Below, piece by piece: positions 33,201-41,295 of a stretch of 64,000 nt of DNA (positions are counted from its first letter, which is position 1; every line of letters starts with the position of its first letter). A model generated the notes under the pieces. The model ran no database searches. It was not told the origin of the DNA and saw only the letters and a list, made by a program, of their open reading frames with translations. Source of the stretch: Bradyrhizobium sp. B124 (GTDB lineage: Bacteria > Pseudomonadota > Alphaproteobacteria > Rhizobiales > Xanthobacteraceae). The stretch is from contig NZ_CP152413.1 of assembly GCF_038967635.1 (NCBI RefSeq), positions 930,001 through 994,000 on the forward strand, in the 5' to 3' direction. The position numbers were made by a program, and so were the translations under genes.

Positions 33201-36166
33201 TGAACGCAGCCAACGTCACTGCGGCGCACGGCCAGACGTCAATTGCCGCATCCAGCCTGTTCACGGTGAGCGATCCGGATCACGACACGATCACCGAATA
33301 CGCCCTCTGGGACACCGGGGGGAGTGGCCACTGGGCGTTGAACGGCGTGGCTCTGCCTGCCAACACCGAGATCGATATTCCCGCGGCGCAGTTGCCGCAA
33401 CTGACCTACGTGTTCGGACCGCCAGGGTCAGCCCCTGATACGCTGTTCATCAAGGCGAACGACGGAACGTTGTGGGGAGCCTGGAAAGCGTTCACGGCGG
33501 GGCCAGGGAGCGATGCTGCTCCGGTTGTGACGGCACCGAACGTCACCGCCAATCACGGGCAGACATCGGCTCTCGCCTCGAACCTGTTCTCGGTCACGGA
33601 CGCTGATGGCGATGCGATCACCCAGTACGCATTCTGGGACACCGGCGGCAGCGGCCATTGGGTGGTAAATGGCGTCGCCCAGGCCGCCAACGTCGAGATC
33701 GATGTTACCGCGGCGAACCTGTCACAAGTGAGCTATGTGTTCGGCCCCGGCGGCCCGACGCCTGATACGCTTTACATACGGGCGAATGACGGAATGCTAT
33801 GGGGAAGCTGGACCGCGTTCACGGCAGCACCTGGCCCTGACACGGCTCCGGTGGTGACGGCACCGAACGTGACCGCCAATCACGGGCAGACGTCGGCGCT
33901 GGCCTCGAGCCTGTTCTCGGTGACAGACGCCGAGCACGATCCGATCACCCAGTACGCGTTCTGGGACACCGGTGGCAACGGCCACTGGGTGGTGAATGGT
34001 GTCGCCCAGGCCGCCAACGTCGAGATCGATGTGTCGGCGGCGAACCTGTCGCAGGTGAGCTACGTATACGGCCCGACCGGCTCGACATCAGATACGCTCT
34101 ATGTGCGGGCCAATGACGGATTGCTGTGGGGAGGCTGGACGGCGTTCTCGGCCACCCCGGGGCCCGACCACGCGCCGGTTGTGACGGCACCGAACGTCAC
34201 CGCCAATCACGGGCAGACATCGGCTCTCGCCTCGAACCTGTTCTCGGTCACGGACGCTGATGGCGATGCGATCACCCAGTACGCATTCTGGGACACCGGC
34301 GGCAGCGGCCATTGGGTGGTAAATGGCGTCGCCCAGGCCGCCAACGTCGAGATCGATGTTACCGCGGCGAACCTGTCACAAGTGAGCTATGTGTTCGGCC
34401 CCGGCGGCCCGACGCCTGATACGCTTTACATACGGGCGAATGACGGAATGCTATGGGGAAGCTGGACCGCGTTCACGGCAGCACCTGGCCCTGACACGGC
34501 TCCGGTGGTGACGGCACCGAACGTGACCGCCAATCACGGGCAGACGTCGGCGCTGGCCTCGAGCCTGTTCTCGGTGACAGACGCCGAGCACGATCCGATC
34601 ACCCAATACGCGTTCTGGGACACCGGCGGCAGTGGTCACTGGGTGGTGAATGGTGTCGCGCAGGCGGCCAATGTCGAGATCGATGTGTCGGCAGCGAACC
34701 TGTCGCAGGTGAGCTACGTGTACGGCCCGACCGGCTCGACATCAGATACGCTGTACGTGCGGGCCAATGACGGCATGCTGTGGGGAGGCTGGACGGCGTT
34801 CACGGCCACACCGGGGCCTGACCACGCTCCGGTTTTGACGGCGCCGAACGTCACCGCCAATCACGGGCAGGCGTCAGCTCTCGCCTCGAGCCTGTTCACG
34901 GCCACGGACGCCGACAACGACACGATCACCCAATACGCATTCTGGGACACCGGCGGCAGCGGCCACTGGGTGGTCAATGGCGTTGCGCAGGCGGCCAATG
35001 TCGAGATCGATGTGTCGGCGGCGAACCTGTCGCAGGTGAGCTACGTATACGGCCCGACCGGCTCGACGCCTGATACGCTCTACGTGCGGGCCAACGACGG
35101 ATTGCTGTGGGGAGGCTGGACGGCGTTCTCGGCCACCCCGGGGCCCGACCACCCTCCGGTCGTTTCGGCATCGAACGCGACCGGAATTCACGACCATTCG
35201 GTCACGGCCTCGAGCCTGTTCACGGTCACGGACGCCGACAACGACACGATCACGCAGTACGCGTTCTGGGACACCGGCGGCAACGGCCACTGGGTGGTCA
35301 ATGGTGTCGCGCAGGCGGCCAACGCCGAGATCGATGTGTCGGCGGCGAACCTGTCGCAGGTCAGTTACGTATTCGGACCCGGCGGCTCGCCGGCGGACAC
35401 GCTCTACGTGCGAGCCAATGACGGCATCACGTGGGGTGCATGGACGGCCTTTACGGCCACCGCCACGAACCAGGCGCCGACCGTCGCGGTCGCCAACGTC
35501 GTGACGGTCTCGGGGCAGATCTTTGCTGCTGCGAACCTCGTCACTGCGACGGACGCCGACGGCGATACCATCACGAAATATGCGCTGTGGGATTCCAACT
35601 CGAACGGGCACTGGAGCATCAACGGCACATCGCAGCCCGTGAATACCGAGATCGACATCACGGCGGCGCAACTTTCCCAGACCACCTATCAGGCCGGCTC
35701 GGGTACGGACCAACTCTGGATCCGGGCCAATGACGGCATTGCGTGGGGGGCTTGGCAGCCCTTCAACGTGACGGGCGAGAGCTCCGGCAGCGCCAACATC
35801 GCAGCGAGCGCCACCCTGGAATTGCCGGGGGCTTCGAGTGCCACCGTGGCGTTCCAGGGTTCAACGGGGACGCTGAAGCTCGACAATTCCGCGAGCTTTA
35901 ACGGAACCGTCGCCGGGATGACCGGTTCGGACGCGATCGATTTCGCGAACATCAATTTCGCGAACGTTCACACTCCGAGCTTCAGCGGAAACGCATCGGG
36001 CGGAACGCTCACGGTGACGGACGGCGCCGTCACGGCGAGCATTATGCTGCTCGGCAACTACATGGCCTCGACCTTCACGACCTTGAGTGACGGCCATGGC
36101 GGGACCCTGGTTGTCGATCCGCCGGCGATGCAGGTCAGCCAGCTGGCGCAGCCTCAGCATGCGTGA
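30263..36166 (+). CDS. Giant strand-loop-strand repeat surface/secreted protein 2
   Basis: A 1967-residue paralogue of the protein at 23717. A unique opening segment (MSVNVASGSTVSVSDTQSGN) leads into strand-loop-strand repeats to about residue 765 (runs such as VISSGGTEVVSSGGTASG), the SIDLAG module to 869, nine 107-109-residue repeats (870-1840), and a C-terminal module almost identical to that of paralogue 1, ending VVDPPAMQVSQLAQPQHA. ATG 30263 follows ggggaggggtt, an excellent ribosome site; the TTG one codon earlier is ignored. There is no signal peptide, barrel or cysteine-rich region. Long tracts are near-identical to paralogue 1 (residues before the array, and the last 200), suggesting gene conversion. 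Likely exported by a type I-like route; the exporter is not in the window. Confidence 0.82.
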   Translation: MSVNVASGSTVSVSDTQSGNTVQDGGTLYVLNGGTISSTLDVGTVVVSSGGTDVGDTVSHDSNGAAQLYVLGTVISAVIDGGNAILGFSYVPSYTTGVGTAINTTISGGRLSVDTGSTASNTTVSSGGRLDLFGGTASNTTVNGGGVDIYGGTAIGTTIKNGGLEYVTNDYNNNPGAYGSAVASNTTVMGSGSEQIVGFLGAATAVNTVVDGGTQYLGYTAFGSAGSGFASNTTITNGGIQYVAPYGLANAGGTAVNTTVTGSGSIQYVGSGQFSGSATASSTTLIAGGEQVVWGGTASSTVISSGGTEIVSSGGIARTAVISAGGTEIVMAGGTASAAVISSGGTEVVSSGGTASGIVVDSGGTLILIAGANVTNVTSNGGTVVIESAPVTVSSGSSYTVSSGQTDTGDTVLNGGSMFVASGGSVVSTTVSSGGLLTISKGGSDTGTTVSSGGTEAVAGSDTNAVVASGATMFVSSGGTASGTLVSGGTLDVLAGGFATGTTVSVGGTLNVTGTTSNTVLVLSGGIENVSSGGVIQGTISGTAGTGTFVAAGATLNVLAGGSASMINVSGTLNVRGKITSNVTIQSGGHEIVSAGGSVTGVTGSGTAISGVVDVLSGGSFEYATVFSGGDLNVSSGATADHISVSSGGLFNVGGTVLSNVAVLAGGIENVLSGGVVTGVTSSGTGISGGTVNVSSGGAIDHTTVSSGGMLNILSGATAHHVAVSSGGTFKVAGAVTSNVAVFAGGTEIVSSGGSTGPVTISGGVVELLAGSVASGGITFGGSGGQLKIDGTLMPSTTISGLVLGDSIDLAGVTFSSGGAVTLLPGNILQVTEGASSYDLQLDQTPGVRFSVSTDSGSGTLVTTRADIAPVTSAPNVQATVGESSAAASSLFTTSDADGDPITQYAFWDTQGNGHWAINGVVQATNAEIDVAAANLSQVSYVFGPSGSSDTLYVRANDGTVWGGWTQFTATGFVDTAPTVNAANVTAAHGQTSIAASSLFTVSDPDHDTITEYALWDTGGSGHWALNGVALPANTEIDIPAAQLPQLTYVFGPPGSAPDTLFIKANDGTLWGAWKAFTAGPGSDAAPVVTAPNVTANHGQTSALASNLFSVTDADGDAITQYAFWDTGGSGHWVVNGVAQAANVEIDVTAANLSQVSYVFGPGGPTPDTLYIRANDGMLWGSWTAFTAAPGPDTAPVVTAPNVTANHGQTSALASSLFSVTDAEHDPITQYAFWDTGGNGHWVVNGVAQAANVEIDVSAANLSQVSYVYGPTGSTSDTLYVRANDGLLWGGWTAFSATPGPDHAPVVTAPNVTANHGQTSALASNLFSVTDADGDAITQYAFWDTGGSGHWVVNGVAQAANVEIDVTAANLSQVSYVFGPGGPTPDTLYIRANDGMLWGSWTAFTAAPGPDTAPVVTAPNVTANHGQTSALASSLFSVTDAEHDPITQYAFWDTGGSGHWVVNGVAQAANVEIDVSAANLSQVSYVYGPTGSTSDTLYVRANDGMLWGGWTAFTATPGPDHAPVLTAPNVTANHGQASALASSLFTATDADNDTITQYAFWDTGGSGHWVVNGVAQAANVEIDVSAANLSQVSYVYGPTGSTPDTLYVRANDGLLWGGWTAFSATPGPDHPPVVSASNATGIHDHSVTASSLFTVTDADNDTITQYAFWDTGGNGHWVVNGVAQAANAEIDVSAANLSQVSYVFGPGGSPADTLYVRANDGITWGAWTAFTATATNQAPTVAVANVVTVSGQIFAAANLVTATDADGDTITKYALWDSNSNGHWSINGTSQPVNTEIDITAAQLSQTTYQAGSGTDQLWIRANDGIAWGAWQPFNVTGESSGSANIAASATLELPGASSATVAFQGSTGTLKLDNSASFNGTVAGMTGSDAIDFANINFANVHTPSFSGNASGGTLTVTDGAVTASIMLLGNYMASTFTTLSDGHGGTLVVDPPAMQVSQLAQPQHA
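32870..35782 (+). repeat. Nine tandem ~327-bp coding repeats with a 654-bp superrepeat, giant gene 2
   Basis: Units start at 32870, 33194, 33521, 33848, 34175, 34502, 34829, 35156 and 35477. Units 3+4 (33521-34174) and 5+6 (34175-34828) are almost identical to each other as pairs but differ within a pair (DADGDAITQY against DAEHDPITQY). The last duplication event therefore copied a two-unit, 654-base block. Confidence 0.92.
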
Positions 36167-36184
36167 GGCTTGAGGATGAGGCAT

Positions 36185-36213
36185 GCGGAGCCGCCCAGAC
36201 AAGGCGGCTTCGC
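36185..36213 (+). terminator. 3' hairpin after giant gene 2
   Basis: The stem gcggagccgcc/ggcggcttcgc with a 7-base loop starts 19 bases after the stop. It is the covarying counterpart of the hairpin at 29729-29757. It lies between convergent genes and may protect the long mRNA 3' end. Confidence 0.6.
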
Positions 36214-36269
36214 CTGCCGGCGATACCCGCGCAGCGATTGCAGCAACTGACAAGCGGCATAGAGCTTGT

Positions 36270-37496
36270 TTACGACGCCGCGCGCTCCGGCTTCTCGAAC
36301 AATCGTCCCAGCAGCGACATCGCGGAATCGCCCGGCAGCAGCGTTGCGATGCTGACGGCGGGCTCGGCCCTGCTGTCGCGGCGGCCGTTCTGGGTGTGGC
36401 GCATCACGCTCGCCAATCGCCGCGTAATTGCCTGGGCGTTGCGCATGTCGGTCCCGGCGAACGCCACGACGAGCGACCGGTCGTCGTGCACGGCGCCGAA
36501 ATCGGCCTGGCGCATCAGCCGGCTGATGATCCGCGCGCCGTCGAATTGCGCGCGCGGCTGCGTGTTGTCGAAGGTGAAACGCGCCACCGAGAGCGCGCCG
36601 CCGCGCTCCGCGGTCTGGTAGACGGTGGTCGCGAAGTCGCGCTCGAACGCGGCCTTGGTGAGCAGACCGGTGCGGGGATCGATCAGGCCCTTGGCGTCGA
36701 TCGCCTTCAACATGCGGCCGAGCCGCGCCTCGAAGGCATGCTGCCGGATCATCGGCAACACCATGTCGCCGACGCGTGTCGGCCCGGCCGTGACGATCTC
36801 GAGATTGGGCAGCTCGTAACGCGGCGTCAGCTCGCCGGAGGCGACGATCACGGGCAACGGACGAAAGCGGACATCCTCGGTCAGCACCGTCAGGAACGCA
36901 TCCATCACACGCGGGGTGAAGCCTTCGGCCAGCACGATGCCGTCGATGTCACGGTTGGAGAGATGTTTTGCGGCCGCCTCGATGCTCAGCGCACCGACCA
37001 CGCCGGCGCGTTCACCGAGCGCGACCGACAGGGCCGGGTAGGCGCCGCCGCGGCCGATCAGCAGCGCGGTGGCCTCTCCGACCGGATCGATATCGGACAT
37101 TGCGATCGGCGCCGGCGGCACCAGGCGGCGCATTACGGTCGCATGCAAGGCGCGAACGCGTAAGGACGCGTTGAGCCGGGCGGCCAGGCGATCCGGCATG
37201 CCCTTGTGCTGGAAGAACGCGATGACGGTGTCGGGTAGGGTGGTCGCAGGATCGACCGCGATCAGCGGCAGATAGGGCGCGCGGGCGGCAGCGCGCTTGG
37301 CAAGGCCCGACAGGGCGACGAAGTCGACGCCCTCGGCGGCGGCGATGATCGCCGCCGGCTTGACCTGTTCGATGGCGCGTCCGACCTCGTTCCAGTCGGT
37401 GACCACGACCGGAAACAGCTTCCTCTCATCGAGGACCGCGGCAAACGGCGGCTTTGCCGACGCCGATACGATGAGGACCGGACCTTGTTGAGACAT
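36270..37496 (-). CDS. Degenerate GGDEF-domain protein with receiver-like N-terminus
   Basis: A 408-residue cytoplasmic protein. The first 240 residues look like two receiver-like alpha/beta segments (VLIVSASAKPPFAAVL, PLPVIVASGELTPRYELPNL). The C-terminal part starts like a GGDEF domain (LIDPRTGLLTKAAFERDFAT) but the active-site loop is replaced (FGAVHDDRSLVVAF), so it probably makes no c-di-GMP and may instead bind ligand or partner. The frame opens at 37529; ATG 37496 (MSQQGPVLIVSAS) is preferred. It is convergent with giant gene 2, 104 bp away, and is not expected to be cotranscribed with anything on that side. Confidence 0.72.
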   Translation of the reverse strand: MSQQGPVLIVSASAKPPFAAVLDERKLFPVVVTDWNEVGRAIEQVKPAAIIAAAEGVDFVALSGLAKRAAARAPYLPLIAVDPATTLPDTVIAFFQHKGMPDRLAARLNASLRVRALHATVMRRLVPPAPIAMSDIDPVGEATALLIGRGGAYPALSVALGERAGVVGALSIEAAAKHLSNRDIDGIVLAEGFTPRVMDAFLTVLTEDVRFRPLPVIVASGELTPRYELPNLEIVTAGPTRVGDMVLPMIRQHAFEARLGRMLKAIDAKGLIDPRTGLLTKAAFERDFATTVYQTAERGGALSVARFTFDNTQPRAQFDGARIISRLMRQADFGAVHDDRSLVVAFAGTDMRNAQAITRRLASVMRHTQNGRRDSRAEPAVSIATLLPGDSAMSLLGRLFEKPERAAS

Positions 37497-37602
37497 TCGA
37501 ACGCTCGAAACCAATGCACAGATCAGCAAACGGCTACGATGCTAGTTGGCATGGCTTAATGCGGCGTCAACACAATGCTAAGACTAACGCAATGATAAGA
37601 TT

Positions 37603-39156
37603 CTAGGGCGTTCCGGTGCCGTTGCGGTCGCGAAATGCTTCGACCATCAAGGGGTTAAGCCCAAGTTCTGTCAGGGCGTCGCGGGCCCGCGCATTGTCCT
37701 GGGCCCGTCCGGCCAGCCGGTGGCCGCTCAGGCGGTCGGGCAGTGCCGTCAACAATGCGCCCTGGCCGAGCCGGCGCGACCACTCCTGCAACTCCCCGGC
37801 AAGGAAGCGGTAGCCGCCGACCGTCATGACCCCTGACGGCGGGGCGGTGATGTTGACGGCGCCGGTCGCGCGGTCGACCCGCGCAGCATATTCGGTGTCG
37901 ACGTAATCACGCGGCGGCGGCGCAATCAGACTGTCGCCCGGGGGCGGTGGCGGCGCATAGGCCGCGACCGGTACCATGGGCCCGCGCAGGCCGAGCGTAC
38001 CCTTGGGGGTCAGCAGGATTTCGCCGGCGATCGATGCGCCGGGAGCCTCACGCGGCGCGCCGTGCGGGCCGGGCTTGATCGGGGCCGGCGATCCATCCTC
38101 GGCGTTGCGGCGGGCGCCGAACAGCCCGGCCTCGCCGAACAGATAGACGTCGGTCATCGTCACCCGCCGCGAGGTCCAGTGCGCACTGGAGGCAACCTGC
38201 TCCGGCGTCCGCCAGAGGCCGATCGCGTTGCGCAGGGTGGGCAGGCGTTCCGACAGGCCACACTCGTCGAGCCGCAGCGCGAGCTGCGCCGGCGCGATCA
38301 GCGTGTCGCAGCCGTGATCGTTGAACTGGGCTTCGAACGCTTCCTCGTCGAACGGGTGATGCATGACGAGCGTTCCGCCCGACAGCAGCCAGGTCACCAG
38401 CGACGAACAGATGCCGGCAAACGACATCGGCGCGAACGCCGACATGATGGTCGCGCCCTGTGCCAGGTCGCTCTCCAGCGACATCGCGAGCCCGCCGGCG
38501 ATCAGGCCGAAATGCGCGCGCGGCACCGGGCGAAAGCCCTCGCTGGTGACGTCGAAGGAGATCAGCGCCGCCTTGCGGCCGTCCTGGATCATCGGGCGTG
38601 CGGTCCGCGAGTCCTGCAGGATCGCGTCATCGAGCGACGCCATGCCTTCGGGCAGATCGGTGCCGAAGCCGCAGACATGGCGGATCGAAAAGGCTTCCGC
38701 CGCGGCGTTCATGGCGATGTCCGCATAGGAGACGCCGTCGATCTTGCCGCAGGTGACGATCGCCCGCGCCGCGGTGCGGTTGAGGACGGACGTCAGCTCG
38801 GCCTGCCGCCACAATAGCGGCAACGGCGCCACCACCAGGCCGACACGATAGGCGGCGAGCACGGTCAGGGCGAATTCGATCGTCGAGGGAAGCTGAACCG
38901 CGATCACGGTATTGGCCGGCAATCCGCTCTCGACGAAGTGAGCGGCAATCGCCGAGATCGCGCGGTCGGCCTGAGCATAGGTCAGGCGCTTGCGGGTCTG
39001 TCCGGTGACGCGCTGCTTGTTGATCGGGTCGACCAGCGCCAGCGCCTCGGGTTGCCGCGCCAAGCTGCGCTTGAACAGCGTATCGAGCGTGGGCGAGGTG
39101 ATCGACTGGTTCACAGGTTCAACGTCGGTTGCATCGCTTCGATCAGACCGGACCAT
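37603..39156 (-). CDS. AMP-binding (acyl-CoA synthetase-like) protein with altered P-loop
   Basis: A 517-residue member of the class I adenylate-forming superfamily, judged from layout: LTYAQADRAISAIAAHFVESG, GLVVAPLPLLWRQAEL, and later GEILLTPKGTLGLRGPM. The ATP-binding A3 loop, normally TSGTTGxPKG, reads ISFDVTSEGFRPVPR, and the A5/A7 regions are also loose. Adenylation activity is therefore doubtful; it may be a pseudoenzyme or use another chemistry. A Pro-rich insertion (APPPPPGDS) is unusual. It lies 18 bp downstream of the YejA-like gene's stop on the same strand and may be cotranscribed. The reading frame is intact, so it is probably under selection. Confidence 0.75.
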   Translation of the reverse strand: MVRSDRSDATDVEPVNQSITSPTLDTLFKRSLARQPEALALVDPINKQRVTGQTRKRLTYAQADRAISAIAAHFVESGLPANTVIAVQLPSTIEFALTVLAAYRVGLVVAPLPLLWRQAELTSVLNRTAARAIVTCGKIDGVSYADIAMNAAAEAFSIRHVCGFGTDLPEGMASLDDAILQDSRTARPMIQDGRKAALISFDVTSEGFRPVPRAHFGLIAGGLAMSLESDLAQGATIMSAFAPMSFAGICSSLVTWLLSGGTLVMHHPFDEEAFEAQFNDHGCDTLIAPAQLALRLDECGLSERLPTLRNAIGLWRTPEQVASSAHWTSRRVTMTDVYLFGEAGLFGARRNAEDGSPAPIKPGPHGAPREAPGASIAGEILLTPKGTLGLRGPMVPVAAYAPPPPPGDSLIAPPPRDYVDTEYAARVDRATGAVNITAPPSGVMTVGGYRFLAGELQEWSRRLGQGALLTALPDRLSGHRLAGRAQDNARARDALTELGLNPLMVEAFRDRNGTGTP

Positions 39157-39174
39157 GCCGCGTCGGGTCGCAGT

Positions 39175-41070
39175 TCACTTGGATTGCGCGCCGGGCTTCT
39201 GCCACCAGGTCTCCGGCAGGTAGCCCGTCAACGCCGTGGCCGAAGGCCGTTCTATCCGATTCCAGCGCGCGATCCATTGCTCTCCCAAGTTAAATAGGGG
39301 GATAGCGTAGAAGCCCGACATCAGGGCCCGGTCCAGCGCCCGCACCGCCGAGACGAAGGCCGGCCGCTCCCGCGCCGCGAGCAGCGCGGCGATCGTGGCG
39401 TCGATGGCCGGATCCTTGGCACCCATGTAGTTGCGGGTGCCCGGCACGTCGGCGGCCTGGCTGCCCCAGTAGAACCACTGCTCGTTGCCCGGCGACAGCG
39501 ACTGGTCCCAGCGAATGGGGATCATGTCGAAGTCATAGGCGACCCGGCGCTGCTCGAACTGCACCGCGTCGACCACCCGGACCGCGGCGTCGATGCCGGC
39601 CCGCTTCAGGTCGCGCTGGTAGGCGAGGGCGATCCGCTCATGCTCGCGTGTCGTCACCAGGATCTCGATCCGGAGCGGCGTCCCGGTCGCGCGCTGCTTG
39701 AGCACCGTGCCGTCGAGCGCGTAGCCGGCGTCCGACAGCAGCGCGAGCGCGTTGCGCAGAACGGTGCGGTCGCGCCCTGACCCGTCGGTGTCGGGGAGGC
39801 GATAGCGGCCATCGAGAATGTCGGGCGCAATATGCGACAGATACGGCTTGAGGAGATCGCGCTCGCGGTCATCGGCCGGGCGGCCATAGGCCGACAAATC
39901 CGAGCCGGCGAAATAGCCGCCGGCACGCGAATAGAGTCCAAAATAGTAATTGCGGTTGATCCAATCGAAATCGAACAGCATCAGCAGCGCCTGGCGCACC
40001 CTGACGTCGGCAAACTTCGGCCGCCTGGTGTTGAACACCAGAAATTCGGATGGATCGGGCGTGCCGATCTTGATGGTGTCGCGGAGCACGTCGCCGTTGT
40101 TCGCGGCGGGGAAGTCGTAGCCGTCATGCCAGCGGAGCGGCTCGGGCTCGGTCCTGAAGTCATAGAGGCCGCGCTTGAACGCCTCGAACTGGCCGTTGGC
40201 GTCGCGGTAGTAATCGAGCCTGATCTCGTCGAAATTCCAGAGGCCGCGGTTCACCGGCAGGTCGCGCCCCCAGTAATTCGGATTGCGGGTGAAGGTCACG
40301 CTGCTGCCGGGCTTGACCGCCGTCACGCGGTACGGGCCGGAGCCGATCGGCGGCGCCAATGTGGTCTCCTCGAACTTGGAGACGTCGGTGGCGTGGCGCG
40401 GCAGGATCGGCATCAGGCCGAGGATCAGCGGCAATTCGCGGTCCGCAACGCCGCCAAAATCGAACCGCACCGTGAGCGGGTCGAGCACCTCGGCCTTTGC
40501 GACTTTCGAATAATACTGGTGATGCAGCGGACGGCCGTGATCGCGCAGCAGCTCGAGCGAGAACACGACATCGTCCGCCGTGACCTCGTGCCCGTCGGAG
40601 AAGCGCGCGCGAGGATCGAGATGGAATGTCACATAGCTTCTGGCATCGTCGGTCTCGACGCTGCGGGCGAGCAGGCCGTACAGCGTGAAGGGCTCGTCAT
40701 TGTTCCGCACCAACAGGCTTTCGTAGACATATCCGCGCTCGTAGGCGTAGCCCCGGAGCTGCTGCACGGCGAGACCCCTGACAATCAGGGGATTGAGGCT
40801 GTCGAAGGTGCCCTCCCGGGGGCTCAGGACCAGACGGCCGCCCTTGGGAGCGTCAGGATTGGCGTAGGGCAGGTGAGTAAAGTCGGCAGGCAGCGCGGGC
40901 GCGCCATGCATCGCGATGGCGTGGCTCTCGGTGGCGGCCGCAGGGTCAAGCGCGCTCGTCAGGAATGCCGGGATGGATGCCAGCACAAGCCAGACGACGG
41001 CCAATGCGGCGCGCCAACCGTGCCCGGGAACACGTGCGTGAGGCGCCCGATTTGATTCGCGAAACGTCAC
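39175..41070 (-). CDS. Periplasmic peptide-binding protein, ABC transporter family 5 (YejA-like)
   Basis: A 631-residue solute-binding protein. An N-terminal signal (LAVVWLVLASIPAFLTSALD) follows a basic stretch, then FTHLPYANPDAPKGGRLV, the N-terminal signature of the YejA group, and family-5 features such as DGHEVTADDVVFSLELL, GSGPYRVTAVKPGSSVTF and NYWGRDLPVNRG. It would deliver oligopeptides or related compounds to an ABC importer. The permease and ATPase genes are not adjacent; a YejBEF set would be expected elsewhere. Followed by the AMP-binding gene on the same strand. Confidence 0.87.
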   Translation of the reverse strand: MTFRESNRAPHARVPGHGWRAALAVVWLVLASIPAFLTSALDPAAATESHAIAMHGAPALPADFTHLPYANPDAPKGGRLVLSPREGTFDSLNPLIVRGLAVQQLRGYAYERGYVYESLLVRNNDEPFTLYGLLARSVETDDARSYVTFHLDPRARFSDGHEVTADDVVFSLELLRDHGRPLHHQYYSKVAKAEVLDPLTVRFDFGGVADRELPLILGLMPILPRHATDVSKFEETTLAPPIGSGPYRVTAVKPGSSVTFTRNPNYWGRDLPVNRGLWNFDEIRLDYYRDANGQFEAFKRGLYDFRTEPEPLRWHDGYDFPAANNGDVLRDTIKIGTPDPSEFLVFNTRRPKFADVRVRQALLMLFDFDWINRNYYFGLYSRAGGYFAGSDLSAYGRPADDRERDLLKPYLSHIAPDILDGRYRLPDTDGSGRDRTVLRNALALLSDAGYALDGTVLKQRATGTPLRIEILVTTREHERIALAYQRDLKRAGIDAAVRVVDAVQFEQRRVAYDFDMIPIRWDQSLSPGNEQWFYWGSQAADVPGTRNYMGAKDPAIDATIAALLAARERPAFVSAVRALDRALMSGFYAIPLFNLGEQWIARWNRIERPSATALTGYLPETWWQKPGAQSK

Positions 41071-41295
41071 GCCTGAAGGTTTATCACAGGGCGCTGAAAC
41101 TCGCCGTCACATGGGCGCAAATGCGCTTGTCGGCATTGATCTTTCCGCGCGCCGCTGTATTGAAGGCGTGCAATTGGAGGGCGGGAACGCCTGTCACGTA
41201 TCCGCCTCAATTGACTAGGAGACAGCCGCCCAAACGGCTATGTGTCGGCGCCTGCAGCGGTTTCGGGCGCTGCCGTTCAGAAAGGGTTTTCCGCA

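Noticed and set aside
27071..35713. Repeated minus-strand frames (Arg/Gly/His-rich) inside the giant genes
   Set aside because: They are the complement of the coding repeats and recur only because the units do.
27062..35782. Regularly spaced repeats considered as CRISPR or satellite
   Set aside because: The period is 327 bases and every unit is in frame and codes for the same protein domain; there are no short repeats with unique spacers.
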